Notes: generated by a model from the letters alone, not told the origin. 64,000 nt of DNA from Pleurodeles waltl (GCF_031143425.1 NC_090446.1:658089717-658153716), one strand, 5' to 3'; numbered from the stretch's first letter, positions 21,118 to 33,363 are shown. A program made the numbers and translations.

Positions 21118-23967
21118 TCAGACCCACACGATTTTCTGTAGGCACGATGCATGGCAATCCATGGAGGCAGGACTAGAAACCATCCACCGGCGGGACGGCT
21201 GCACAGTGGTGGTAGTGCCGGTGCTGGAAGTCGGTGCTGCAAGTGGTGTGGGGAGGCTCCAGCCTTTCCCCTGAAGCCTCTGACGGCTGCCCAATGGGGC
21301 TGCTGCTGTTGCCAGTGGTGCTGCTTGTGGTGGTGCAGGTGGCTGTGCTTTTGGCAGTGCTGGTGGCGTGTTGGCCACGGTGCAGGTGTCCATGCTGCCA
21401 GTGGTGGGGGGAGGCTCCAACCCTTCCCCTGCAGCCTCGGACAGCTGCCCACTGGGGCTGCTGCTGCTGCCAGTGGTGCTGCTTGTGGTGGTGCAGGTGG
21501 TGGTGCTGGCCGCAGGGCAGGTGGCAGCGCTGGTGGTTGTGGTGGTAGCGGTAGCCTCCAGGCCTTCATCTGCAGCCTCGGATGGCTGAAGTGCCCTGGC
21601 TGGTGTTCTGTGTCCCTTTATGCCCTTGGCATATGGTGGTGCCTCCTTGTTTCTACAAGCAGGAGTCTTTGACTTGGCCTTGCTGGCTGGTTGTGCCTCC
21701 TTCTCCTTGCTGGATGGTGTCCCCTTTTTGCCCTTGCCAGGTGGTGGAACCTTCTTGGACATGGCAGGTGTTGGTGCACACTGGCTGGGCTGACGGGTGC
21801 CTCCTTAGAGCCTCTCACAGCTGCAGAAACCACAGTGGATGTGGACTTGGTGGCTCAGGTGCTGGGCTGGGTACTGGCCACACTGGCCCGAGGTGGAGGA
21901 CGGGGGGAGGGGTAGGGAAGAGGTCAATGTTGACTAGGAAAAGCTTCTTAGGGACATTGGGGCGGGGAGAGGGTGAAGGTGTGGGAGTGGAGAAAGAGGG
22001 AGTGTTTGTACGGGTGGGTGTGTGCTTGCGTTTGCGTACTTTTGGAGGAAGGGTCACAGACACAGTGGGAGAGGACACAGGGAACGTGTACATGGATGTG
22101 GGAGTGGTGACTGTCAGTGAGGGGCGTGTAGTGATATGTGTACTGGTGACGGAGGTAGTGGATGAAGATGTAGTGCATGCAGGTGTGAGTGGAAATGCTA
22201 CTGGGAGGGAGGTGGACGAGGAGTAGGAGGGGGACACAGTGGAGGCAGTGAATGTCGGTGTGTCTGCATGGAAATGGTGCTTGTGTGAGTGCCTGTGAAA
22301 TGAAGTGTGGTACTTGTGTTTGCCTGAGCCACTTCTGTGTGTTGATTTGGGTAAATGCTGGTCTAAAGGTGTGATTGGGATAGGTTGGGGTTGAGGGGAT
22401 TGGGACTGGGTTAGGAAGTTGGAGGGGGGATGCTGGAGACAGGGACAATGGCTGCCATAAGTGCAGAGGCCAGAGCCTGAAATGCTCTCTATTGGGCCTC
22501 CATGCCAGAGTGAATGCCCTCCAGGTATGCATTTGTTTGTTGCAAATGCCTTTCAACACCCTGGATGGTATTCAGTATGGTTGACTGCCCAACAGTCAGG
22601 GATCTCAGGAGGTCAATAGCCTCCTCACTGAGGGCAACAGGGCTGACTGGGTCAGGGTCTGAGGTGCCTGGGGTGAACGAGATGCCCACCGTCCTGGGTA
22701 AGTGGGCACGGGAAACATGCTGAGGGGCTGCTGGGAGGGCGGTGCTGGTAGGGGGGTGGAGGCTACACCTGTTGTTGGGGTGGGCACAGAGGTGTCCACC
22801 ACTGCCAGGGAGCTTCCTTCAGAGGAGGAGCTGCTGTCTGTAGTGTCGCCTCCTGTCTCCGTCGTGGTGCTCCCCTCGCCCTCCGCCCCACTGGCGCCCT
22901 CACCGTCGGTGGATTCGGCCTCCAGGCCCATGTGGATGCAGCTCCCTCCGTTGCCGGTGCCTCTGCTCCTCTGCCAGATGATGCTAATGCACACAAGGAC
23001 AGGGTGACAAAACAAGAAGTGGGAGAGAGACAGAGGATACACTTGGTCAATGCCAGCAACAACACTACCGTTGGTGTATACAACACACAGGGATCAGCCC
23101 TATACACAAGGCCATGCACTATCAGTTATAAAGCTAGTCACCAGCTCATGGAGTACATTGCCCAACGCCATCGGCTGCACACCTGAAACAGGACCATGCA
23201 GAGTAGTAGATGCCCACTAACACTTTTGGGGTTGGAGTGCTTTAGTGCCTGCCCAACAAGGGACCTACCCTGCCAGTTCGCCCTGGCCTAGGGGCACCCA
23301 CAGCCCACATCCCCCACCCAGGTAATACCTTAATGCGAGCAAAGTCATGATTCTGAATCTGTACACAACCCCTTGTGGCTGCTGTGATGCCTTCAAGCGC
23401 CCATCCAACTCTGGATAGGCCTCCGCCAGAATGCAGAACATCAGTGGGGTCAGGGTACGACAGGCACCCCTTCCTCGTTGGGAGGCGAGCCCCAGCTGGG
23501 CCTCCGCCATCTTCCTTGCCCAGCGGTGCAGGTCCTCCCACCATTTGCGCCAGGGGGTGCTCCGCCTGTCAAAGCCCCCTAGGGTCCACACCTCCTTGGC
23601 GAAGGCACACTAAATAGCCTTTTTCTGATGGCCGCTGACCTGCAGGAAAATATGCATAGAAAAAAGGGATAAGTCATACTGTCTGGACTGTTACACTCAT
23701 GGCCCACAATATCCCTCCCATCCCCTTACGCACAGACATTGACCACCAGACATGCAGCACTCTGTCCAGTACCACTCAGCCCCCCTAAACAAGGCTTACA
23801 CACACAGCAATCCATACATTTATGGCCCATGCATCATGCTCATATTGTACTTACCTGTTTGTCTGGAGGACCATAGAGTAAAGTGTATTGGGGAAGGACC
23901 CCATCCACCAGTCTCTCCAACTCCTCCAAAGTGAAGGCGGGGCCCTTTCCCCAGACACTTGAGCCAT
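21118..23967 (-). pseudogene. Second Harbinger-borne SANT-type DNA-binding gene (NAIF1-like), divergent from the transposase
   Basis: Several blocks read on the minus strand with splice-like borders. Exon 1 starts at an ATG at 23,967 and shows FTLEELERLVDGVLPQY, then LYGPPDKQ before a GTAAGT donor (23,854-23,849). Exon 2 (about 23,639-23,329) continues the domain: KEVWTLGGFDRRSTPWRKWWEDLHRWARK, abbreviated here to its first and last parts WTLGGF and WWEDLHRWARK. This resembles the Myb/SANT-like fold of NAIF1-type proteins. Exon 3 starts at about 22,983 (acceptor CATTAG) with an acidic Ser/Thr-rich stretch, then DLLRSLTVGQSTILNTIQGV and, further on, a basic tail (PPKVRKRK) and a Lys/Pro-rich block (about 21,762-21,600). 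A frame change after the ATG, a stop at the start of exon 2 and further shifts show decay. Where the gene ends is uncertain. NAIF1-type proteins are known to bind HARBI1 and carry it to the nucleus; that role here is inferred. Confidence 0.6.
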
Positions 23968-24370
23968 TGTCGCTTCCAGACACAGGTCACAGCAGCACTT
24001 GCAGTATAGTTCCCCTCCTGTTGTGTGTCAGGTAGCAAGTGAGGGAACAGATAGAAAATGGCAGTCACGTATGCAGTGGTGCGTACCATCACCACCGGCG
24101 TACATCGCCATTGGGTCCTAGAACCCACAGGGCCCAATGATAACCAATGCGAAGTTGTGCGGCGGTCATCGACCGCCGCCGTAACAGCACACAATGCCAG
24201 CGGAATTACCTCATTTCTACTGGTCTCTCCATACAGGTCAGGAAGCCGCCATATCAGGGGGGCACAGGCGATGGCACCTAACTGCGTCACAACAGACATT
24301 GGGACATCAACTGACTTTCGTATTCACATGCTGTCTCTGTAAAGGGAAAAATTCATTTTTAATTTCACAA
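23968..24370. promoter_or_regulatory. Putative shared promoter region between two divergent Harbinger genes
   Basis: The 400-base gap separates the starts of the minus-strand SANT gene (23,967) and the plus-strand transposase (24,371). It includes GC-rich short palindromes such as GGCGGTCATCGACCGCC near 24,161. No TATA box is obvious. A bidirectional promoter is inferred from the arrangement only. Confidence 0.35.
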
Positions 24371-25545
24371 ATGTGTGATTATGACCCTCTGCTCACAGTT
24401 TTCCACCCTAGAGTTCAACCGCTGAGGATGAATAGGAGATGGAGACATCCCCCCATGTACAGACCCCTGGTGGACCCAACGACAATGGAGGACAGACACA
24501 TTATCCTTACCTACAGACTTGATAGGGCCACAATCCAAGAACTGTGCGCCCAATTGGAGCCAGACCTGATTTCACCTATCCGCCAGCCCACAGGTATCCC
24601 CCCTCTAGTGCAGGTCCGGACAGTGCTCCGTTTCCTGGAAAGTGGTTCCTTCCAAGCAACAGTGGCTATGGCATCAGGGAGGCCTCAGCAAATGTTCTCC
24701 AATGTGTTGAACACAGTGTTGTCTGCCCTGCTGAAACACATGCGCAGCTACATCGTATTCCCCCAGGTGAAGGATTTGGCCACAGTGAAGGCTGACTTTT
24801 ATGCCCTGGGACATATCCCCAACATCTTTGGTGCTAATGATGGTACACATATAGCATTTGTCTCCCCCGGAGAAATGAACAAGTGTTCAGGAATAGAAAA
24901 AGCTTTCACTCTTTTAATGTGCAGATGGTGTGTATGGTGGACCAGTACTTCTCCGATGTGAATGCCAAGTATCCTGGATCTGTGCATGATGCCTTTATCT
25001 TGAGGAAGAGCAGCATTCCATATGGGATGTCTCAACTCCAGAAGCACCAGGTGTGGCTAATAGGTGAGCCCATTGTCCACACCCGGTTGATGTAGGTATA
25101 TGGGTTTGGGGTTGTCCCTAAGGGTGGGTGTGTGTCTGACAGGTATCCCTCGATATTTGCAGGTGACTCTGGTTACCCCAACCTCTTATGGCCACTGACC
25201 CCAGTGTGGAATTCCAGGACAAGAGCAGAGGAACGTTACAATGAGGCACATGGGAGAACAGGGAGGATAATTGAGAGAACCTTTGGCCTCCTGAAGGCCA
25301 GATTCCGGTGCCTCCATCTGACAGGTGGATCCCTGTACTACTCACCAAAGAAGGTGTGCCAGATCATCGTTGCATTTTGCATGTTGCACAACCTGACCTA
25401 GAGAAGCCAGGTGCCTTTTCTGCAGGAGGATGAGCCTGGAGATGGTCTTGTTGCAGCAGTGGAGCCTGAGGACAGTGACAAAGAAAAGGCAGAGGAAGAA
25501 GATGTGGATAACAGAAGGTCAATCATTCAACAGTACTTCCAGTGA
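24371..25545 (+). pseudogene. PIF/Harbinger DDE transposase (HARBI1-like)
   Basis: The enzyme would cut out and reinsert the element using an RNase H-like DDE active site. From the ATG at 24,371 the frame runs through RLDRATIQELCAQLEPDL (helical N-terminal domain) to the first acidic motif ANDGTHIAF (Asp codon 24,839-24,841). A frameshift near 24,885 follows. In the next frame come FHSFNVQMV and DVNAKYPGSVHDAFIL (second Asp at 24,955). A 99-base GT-AG intron (25,064-25,162) splits the GDSGYP motif. The last exon has AEERYNEAH with the catalytic Glu (25,228-25,233), ERTFGLLKARFRCL, and a TAG after MLHNLT, while copy 1 reads through at the same place. The tail ends QQYFQ at 25,545. Length and motif order fit the family; the frameshift and stop make it inactive. 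Confidence 0.85.
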
Positions 25546-26148
25546 TAAACAGGTAAGACACTGTAACTTCACGTTCCATTGCAGTTTTGTGATAGACATT
25601 GGACATGGCAGCCTGATTTCCCTATGTCTATGGCCACTTACTGTACCCTTTGGCATGTCTATTTTCAGATATCCGTGCCCCGCTCCTGGTGTGTTTACTG
25701 CTGCCCACTACAGGTCATACCTATGTATATATAAATGTACATTTGAATTGTAATGTTTACAGCTTGTTAAACTAATACATATTTCAATCATTTGACACAC
25801 TCCCTACTTGTATTTGTCCAAGGGTGTTTATTCAAGTGCTAATAAGTAGAAGGGGATGTGCAATGGGCTGGGGTGATGGTGGCTGAATGTCCAGGATAGA
25901 GTCCAGTCTATTTGTATCACAGGTGCATTGTCCAAGGCGGCATAGGAAGGGAAGCAATGGCAGTACAAGGTGGACAAGATGACAGAGTGGGACACAAGGG
26001 TGACATTCAGGAGAGTCTTATTTCTTGGTGGGGGTCTTGGCAATGTTCTCTGGCTTCTGCCTGGATCGCAGGGACCGTTTGCTGGGTGGTTCTCATTCTG
26101 CAGGGGGGGTGGGGTGCTGGTGGCCTGTTGGTCCTGTGGTGGGGACTC

Positions 26149-27551
26149 CTATCCACTAGCGCCGGTGGAGGGCTGTTCTTCGGTTTGGCTAGTGACAGGG
26201 GCACGTTGGTGTGCCACTGCCTCCCTCATGGTGTTGGCCATGTCAGCCAGCACACCTGCAATGGTGACCAGGATGGTGTGGATGTGTTTGAGGTCCTTGC
26301 TGGTCCCCAGGTACTGTCCCTCCTGCAGCCGCTGGGTCTCCTGCAACTTGTACGGTATCTGGCCCAAGGTCTCCTGGGAATGGTGGTTTGCTCCCAGGAT
26401 CCCTGCAAGTGCCTCGTGGAGAATGTGTTCCCTGGGCCTGTCCTCCCCCCTATCGTACAGCTGTCCTCCCAGCTTCCCTGTTGTCCTGTGCCTCTGTCCC
26501 CTGAACCATGTGCCCACTGCTACTGAGCCCTGGTCTCTGATTGTCTTGGGTTTGTGGGGTTGCCTGGGGTCCCTGTAGTGGTGGACACACTGTTGATTGA
26601 TGTGTCCTGGGGACAGAGGGATGGGCCACTGGGTGGGTGCTGTACTGGTGTTTCCTGAGGGGGGAGTCTCTGTAGTGGGTTGGGGCTGTGGCAGGGTAAC
26701 TGACTGTTCAGAGGTCCATGATGGGCCAGGTTGGTCATCGTGATCCAGGCGTGCGGAGCGGCTGTCATCACTGTGGGCCTCTTCTGTGGGGGGACTTGAT
26801 GTTGGTGTCACCTTCTCTTCAGTGACGTTGAGTGGGGGTCCTGTGGGGATCTAAATGCAGTGTTATTGTATCGTCATGTGCCATCTTGTACATGGATATG
26901 TTTCCCTCTATGGTTGTTATCAGCAAGGCACGTTTGGGTTGTCTGAGATGTTATTGGTGATTGTCACTAGTGTGCATGCTGTGGTGATGGATGTCCATGC
27001 AGGTCTGTGATTGGTGTCCATGCACTGGTGTTGCGTGCAGGGCTTGGTATTGGGGTGGATGGGTTGTGATAGTGGGGTATATGTGAGGTGGTGGAGTGAT
27101 GGGGGTGAGGGTAGGGTTAGGAGTTTGTGATGGCATGCAGGTAGGGTGGGGGATATAGTAGTAAAGATTTGACTTACTAGAGTCCAGTCCTCCTTCCACT
27201 CCTGCGAGGCCCTCAGGATGCTTGATCGCCAAGACTTGCTCCTCCCATGTTGTTAGTTGTGGGGGAGGAGGTGGGGCTCCACCGCCAGTCCTCTGTACAG
27301 CTACCTTGTGTCTTGCTACCACAGAACGCACCTTCCCCCGTAGATCGTTCCACCTCTTCCTGATGTCATCCCTTGTTCTGGGTTGCTGTCCCACGTCATT
27401 GACCCTGTCCACTCTCCGCCATAGCTCCATCTACCTTGCAATGGACGTCTGCTGCACCTGTGATCCAAGTAGCTGTGGCTCTACCCGGATGATTTCCTCC
27501 ACCATGACCCTTAGCTTCTACTCTGAGAACCTGGTGTCTTTGTGGTGCCAT
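26149..27551 (-). pseudogene. Harbinger-encoded Myb/SANT-like DNA-binding protein (copy 2)
   Basis: Exon 1 starts at the ATG at 27,551 and, after a frame change, reads VEEIIRVEPQLLGSQVQQ and RTRDDIRKRWNDLRGKVR, the trihelix-like Myb/SANT domain, then a Pro run and TTWEEQVLAI. The donor GTAAGT is at 27,177-27,172. Exon 2 runs from 26,840 (acceptor CCACAG) to the stop at 26,149. It is open across about 230 codons: an acidic/Pro/Thr-rich linker, then EDRPREHILHEALAGILG and a helical end. The partner role to the transposase is known for the family. It is convergent with the transposase and better preserved in exon 2 than copy 1. Confidence 0.75.
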
Positions 27552-27554
27552 GGG

Positions 27555-27850
27555 TGTAGTGTGAGTGGTATGTGTGAGGGTGTGTGGGGTGATGTGTTGG
27601 GGTGTGTGCTGTGAAGTGTGTGGATGGTGCATGGGTGATGTGTTATGTGGCTCAGATTCAGGGGGTGGTCCTGGCTTGTCTCTCCCTCAGTTGGCAATAT
27701 TTTTTTTCATTGTAAGGGGTTGGGGGCATTGTGGGTGTGTTTTTTATATTGGATTGGGTGTGTGGGTGTGCTGTGTGTATGTGCGTCAGGTGTGTACAGT
27801 TTGAATTGTCCAATGTGGTGTAGTTTTGTTAGTGTGTGTGTGTATTTTGA
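27555..27850. repeat. GT-rich subterminal tract of Harbinger
   Basis: The strand is dominated by GTGTG/GGTGTG runs with interspersed GCGG motifs. The same kind of tract occupies 2,265-2,560 in copy 1, so it belongs to the element. Confidence 0.7.
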
Positions 27851-28142
27851 GTGCGGCGGTGTGTACCGCCAATGGTTTACCACGATTGAATGACCGCCGT
27901 GGTGATTCGTGGGTCATGATGCTGTCGGCGTATTTTGGTTTGCGTAACGGTGTGGGTTTTGGTACCACCAGTTTATCAAAGAATTTTGGGCTGACGGACT
28001 TGTGTGGGTGTCTGTGTAGTGCCGGATTTCTCTGTGTGGGTCATAATACCTGTAATGGTATACCGCCGCGGTCACAGTATGTTGGCAGCCGTTAGCACGG
28101 CAGTCTGTGGCATTTACCGCCAGGGTTGTAATGAGGGCCTTA

Positions 28143-28666
28143 GTGTGTTATACACTTATATCATAGCTTTCGAAATACTGAGACCAGACCACTACCACCA
28201 TGACACAACAAAGAATACCAGATACTATAACAAAAATTTGAGTTAGTTCATTTTCCTGAGAAATGGGGAGCATTGAATTTAATTGAAACTGAAGTTATGT
28301 ATTCCTTGAGTCAGGAAAAATGTACTTAAATTCTGGAATGAACAAGGTCATGCGTTTAAGTAACACAAGGGCTGAATGATAATGTTAATGTTGACAAATT
28401 ATGTTCTTCTACATCTAAAATATATGGATCCGTTTTATGTGTAGCTGGGTAAGTGGGGCTGGTGTGGGCTATTGCTCAGGTAATAGAAGACCCTCAACTG
28501 AGATGGTGTCGCATTCAACCACATCCTCACCATCAAGTGTGTAATCCATTTGGTGTAAATTAAGTCACATCTCACTAAATCACATAGCCCTTAAAGAGAG
28601 TTAGGTGCTTGATGGATGGATGGAAAAGGGTATTTGGAGAAAGATGTGACAAAGACAAACACTACA
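28143..28666. other. Unrecognised sequence between Harbinger and LTR
   Basis: No gene or repeat is recognised. Confidence 0.5.
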
Positions 28667-31352
28667 TGTAGGAAGTTGGCTCTGTATGTGCTATTTGAAA
28701 GTAAGGAATAGCATGCACAGAGTCCAACGGTTCCCCTTAGAGGTAAGATAGTGGCAAAAAGAGATAATACTAATGCTCTATTTTTTGGTAGTGTGGTCGA
28801 GCAGTAGGCTTATCAAAGGAGTAGTGTTAAGCATTTGTTGTACATACACACAGGTAATAAATGAGGAACACACACTCAGAGACAAATCCAGCCAATAGGT
28901 TTTGTTAAAGAAAAATATCTTTTCTTAGTTTATTTTAAGAACCACAGGTTCAAATTCTACATGTAATATCTCATTTGAAAGGTATTGCAGGTAAGTACTT
29001 TAGGAACTTTGAATCATTTCATTAGCATGTATACTTTTTACATAAAACACAATAAGCTGTTTTAAAAGTGGACACAGTGCAATTTTCACAGTTCCAGGGG
29101 GAGGTAAAGTAATGTTAGTTTTAACAGGTAAGTAAGTCACTTACAGGTTTCAGTTTTGGGTCCAAGGTAGCCCACCGTTGGGGGTTCAGAGCAACCCCAA
29201 AGTTATCACACCAGCAGCTCAGGGCCGGTCAGGTGCAAAGGTCAAAGAGGTGCCCAAAACACATAGGCTTCAATGGAGAGAAGGGGGTGCCCCGGTTCCA
29301 GTCTGCCAGCAGGTAAGTACCCGCGTCTTCGGAGGGCAGACCAGGGGGGTTTTGTAGGGCACCGGGGGGGACACAAGTCAGCACAAAAAGTACACCCTCA
29401 GCAGCGCGGGGCGGCCGGTTGCAGTGTGCAAACACGCGTCGGGTTTACAATGGTTTTCAATGAGAGATCAAGGGATCTCTTCAGCGTTGCATGCAGGCAA
29501 GGGGGGGGCTCCTCGGGGTAGCCACCACCTGGGCAAGGGAGAGGGCCTCCTGGGGGTCACTCCTGCACAGAAGTTCCGTTCCTTCAGGTGCTGGGGGCTG
29601 CGGGTGCAGGGTCTTTTCCAGCCGTCGGGAAATAGAGTTCAGACAGTCGCGGTCAGGGGGAGCCTCAGGATTCCCTCTGCAGGCGTCGCTGTGGGGGATC
29701 AGGGGGGACAACTTTGGTTACTCACAGTCTCGGAGTCGCCAGAGGGTCCTCCCTGAGGTGTTGGTTCTCCACCAGTCGAGTCGGGGTCGCCGGGTGCAGT
29801 GTTGCAAGTCTCACGCTTCTTGCGGGGAGTTGCAGGGGTCTTTAAATCTGCTCCTTGAAACAAAGTAGCAGTTCTTTTGGAGCAGTGCCGCTGTCCTCGG
29901 GAGTTTCTTGTCTTTCTTGAAGCAGGGCAGTCCTCAGAGGATTCACAGGTCGCTGGTCCCTTGGAAAGCGTCGCTGGAGCAGGTTTCTTTTGGAAGGCAG
30001 GAGACAGGCCGGTAAGTCTGGGGCCAAAGCAGTTGGTGTCTTCTGTTCTTCCTCTGCAGGGGTTTTTCAGCTCAGCAGTCCTCTTCTTCTTGTAGTTTCA
30101 GGAATCTAAATTCTTAGGTTCAGGGAAGCCCTTAAATACTAAATTTAAGGGCGTGTTTAGGTCTGGGGGGGTTAGTAGCCAATGGCTACTAGCCCTGAGG
30201 GTGAGTACACCCTCTTTGTGCCTCCTCCCAAGGGGAGGGGGTCACATTCCTAATCCTATTGGGGAATCCTCCATCTGCAAGATGGAGGATTTCTAAAAGT
30301 TAGAGTCACTTCAGCTCAGGACACCTTAGGGGCTGTCCTGACTGGCCAGTGACTCCTCCTTGTTGTTCTCATTATTTTCTCCGGCCTTGCCGCCAAAAGT
30401 GGGGGCCGTGGCCGGAGGGGGCGGGCAACTCCACTAGCTGGAGTGTCCTGCGGTGCTGGCACAAAGGGGTGAGCCTTTGAGGCTCACCGCTAGGTGTGAC
30501 AGCTCCTGCCTGGGGGAGGTGTTAGCATCTCCACCCAGTGCAGGCTTTGTTACTGGCCTCAGAGTGACAAAGGCACTCTCCCCATGGGGCCAGCAACATG
30601 TCTCTAGTGTGGCAGGCTGCTGGAACCAGTCAGCCTACACAGATAGTTGGATACAGTTTCAGGGGGCACCTCTAAGGTGCCCTCTGGGGTGTGTTTCACA
30701 ATAAAATGTACACTGGCATCAGTGTGCATTTATTGTGCTGAGAAGTTTGATACCAAACTTCCCAGTTTTCAGTGTAGCCATTATGGTGCTGTGGAGTTCG
30801 TGTTTGACAGACTCCCAGACCATATACTCTTATGGCTACCCTGCACTTACAATGTCTAAGGTTTGGCTTAGACACTGTAGGGGCACAGTGCTCATGCACT
30901 GGTGCCCTCACCTATGGTATAGTGCACCCTGCCTTAGGGCTGTAAGGCCTGCTAGAGGGGTGTCTTACCTATACTGCATAGGCAGTGAGAGGCTGGCATG
31001 GCACCCTGAGGGGAGTGCCATGTCGACTTACTCATTTTGTTCTCACTAGCACACACAAGCTGGTAAGCAGTGTGTCTGTGCTGTGTGAGGGGTCTCCAGG
31101 GTGGCATAAGACATGCTGCAGCCCTTAGAGACCTTCCCTGGCATCAGGGCCCTTGGTACCAGAGGTACCAGTTACAAGGGACTTACCTGGATGCCAGGGT
31201 GTGCCAATTGTGGATACAAAAGTACAGGTTAGGGAAAGAACACTGGTGCTGGGGCCTGGTTAGCAGGCCTCAGCACACTTTCAATTCAAAACATAGCATC
31301 AGCAAAGGCAAAAAGTCAGGGGGTAACCATGCCAAGGAGGCATTTCCTTACA
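28667..31352. mobile_element. Solo LTR, 2,686 bp, 5-bp target duplication
   Basis: The segment begins TGTAGGAAGTTGGCTCTG and ends GGCATTTCCTTACA, a TG…CA pair with a short inverted repeat (TGTAGGAA against TTCCTTACA). CTACA flanks both sides (28,662-28,666 and 31,353-31,357). There is no internal coding region, which fits a single LTR left after recombination. The sequence is familiar to me as an abundant newt repeat, but that is memory. Orientation cannot be fixed from the window. Frames inside are short and treated as chance. Confidence 0.8.
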
Positions 31353-31494
31353 CTACACAACACAACAATCTTCATCAGGGTGATGAGCAGCACATCATCA
31401 TCAATCTGATGTAGAAGGAAATGAAGGAATTAGTATTATATAGTTCAGTAAAAGGCTCACGCCAAAGAGACCCAAGTTCTTATTAGATATCTAA

Positions 31495-32102
31495 GGGCCT
31501 CATTATGATTAGACTGACAGTGTCGCAGGGGTTGTTTGACTGCCGCCAGTACAGCGGTCTGAGTGTCATATTGCGACCGTAGCGATAGCACTGCCAAATT
31601 CAATCTACACAATGGCCTGGGGGTGCTGATGGTCCTAATCCGCCAGGGTAGCGCTGCAAGCAGTGCCGCCCTGGGGATTATGACCCCCTTCTCCACCAGC
31701 GATTTTGTGCTGGTAACCCCACCATGAAAAGGCTTGCAGAGACAGGGTGCGGGATGCCCCAGGGAGGCTGCTGCACTGCCCAATCAGTTGACATGGGCAA
31801 TGCAGGGGCTCTCCTGGCCAGCCCCATCACAATGTTCACTGTCTGCTTTGAAGACAGTGAACATTGCGATTGGGCCTGGTGCACCTACGCACTACTGCAT
31901 TGCTGCTGGCTCTATTATGAGCTGGAAACAATGCTGTAGGCCATTTGCTGCTGGGCCAGCCAGGCGGAAACTGTGTTTCTGCCTGCTGACCCAGTGGAAA
32001 CTCGTAATGGGCCCGGCGGGGAGGCTGCCACACTGGTGGCAACCTCCCCATTGGAACTTCGTCGGACTGGTTTTTTTGTCCTTTGAAGTCATAATGAGGA
32101 CC
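31495..32102. mobile_element. Harbinger-related MITE, 608 bp, TAA duplication
   Basis: The left end GGGCCTCATTATGA matches the reverse complement of the right end TCATAATGAGGACC. TAA flanks both sides (31,492-31,494 and 32,103-32,105). The ends resemble those of the complete Harbinger copy. The interior contains GC-rich inverted segments (for example AATGTTCACTGTCT with its complement at 31,830-31,865) and no credible gene. Confidence 0.85.
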
Positions 32103-32105
32103 TAA

Positions 32106-33363
32106 TTGTTCTGTCATCTAGGTTTGAAAAATACAAATTATGGAGGAGTGAAGTGAACCCACTGTGTTCTAAAAATTATGATTGTTAAAAGAAAATTATA
32201 ATGTATTGCAAAATTGGGCAGTGAATCTGCATTCTTCTCAGAATGTCCATTACTTTTGGGTGCTGGCTGAAATGGTCCAGGGGGTTAGCAGGTGTGTCAA
32301 GCTTTTGCCTTTCATTTGTGCAGGAGAGGAGAAGTCCAGTGGATTGTATAACAGAAGCTGCTTTGCAGAGTCAAGGAGAAGGACAGAAGAAAGGTAAGCT
32401 TCATGAGGAGTGTACCAAGAAGACTCAGAGGCAGAGCAAGAACATAAGAGATGTTTCACGATTACGCCAGCAGTACCACACACACACTCAGCAGCACTTC
32501 CCAAATCAATGCACTTCTCTCCAGTCCATAGAGCTGAGAACTAGGTCTCAGATTCATCATCACCATCATGGTTTCCTTTGAAGTTGATAACGTCATTCTT
32601 CTAGATGTTGAGTTAGTCCCACCCTGAGTCCTTCAATCCTTCTCCTGACTCCAAGTATCTTTGTCTCACTTCCAACCTGAGTAAGATAGACCTGTAGTCC
32701 ACTGCTGTTGAAGAACAAGTAGAGAAACAGAATTTGAGTTTTTTGTATAGATTTGAAATTGTGAACTTAAGTCACTGGTCTGGTCATTGAAGAATCCAAA
32801 AAAGGAGTGGACTTTGTAGTTACAGTTCACTAAGTTTGAAAGGGTAACTAACCTTTAGGAAAAATGATCACCCATCAAGCCTAAAGTCCCATTTACAAAT
32901 TAGTTGAACACCCTCCCTTAATGTCCACCACCACAAATATCATCAGTCATCACTCACAATCACTCAAAATTATATCACCACTCAATAGTGCAATAGCTAC
33001 CTCTTCCAATCCAAATGTGGTGACAGGTACACAATTGTAGCTCCTCTTTGATGTAAGCTTCATATTGGAATTTGTCATTCTTATAAATCTGTGATCTTCT
33101 GGGGAAGCCCTGCTAGATGATGAAAAGAAAGGATAGGCATGGGAGGAAGGCAGGCATTGTCTCCAAAATCTTGAAGGGAATCTGGAGGCTTCTTCACTCC
33201 ACACTAGTCCAATTCAAATCTGGCCATACATGTACCTAAAATGGAAGGGCAGCATAAGCCAGACACAAACATAATCCTCCACTAGCTATATACCTTCTTT
33301 CTTTTGGCTATGAAAGAAGTTTGACAATAAATAATAAAAAAGTACTATGGTGGCATACTCAGT
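32106..33363. other. Unrecognised sequence
   Basis: No coding domain is recognised; it could include the degraded 3' part of the neighbouring hAT element, but no terminal repeat was found. Confidence 0.4.

Larger units (their letters stand above)
19466..28139 (+). mobile_element. Complete PIF/Harbinger transposon, 8,674 bp, TTA target duplication
   Basis: The left end is GGCCCTCATTACATCCCTGG and the right end, in reverse complement, is GGCCCTCATTACAACCCTGG. TTA flanks both sides (19,463-19,465 and 28,140-28,142). Left to right it holds: a left arm with two blocks of tandem repeats; a minus-strand gene with a SANT-type domain (about 23,967 to 21,118); a short intergenic segment; the transposase on plus (24,371-25,545); a convergent Myb/SANT-like gene on minus (27,551-26,149); and a GT-rich right arm. 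All three genes carry lesions, so this copy is probably not autonomous now. Typical Harbinger elements have two genes, so a third is notable. Confidence 0.9.

Noticed and set aside
20140..21176. Long overlapping frames of up to 170 codons on both strands
   Set aside because: They are read-through of the 55-bp and 74-bp tandem repeats, which stay open by chance in several frames.
29273..31414. Several 60-125-codon frames
   Set aside because: They fall inside the solo LTR, show no domains and overlap in conflicting frames.
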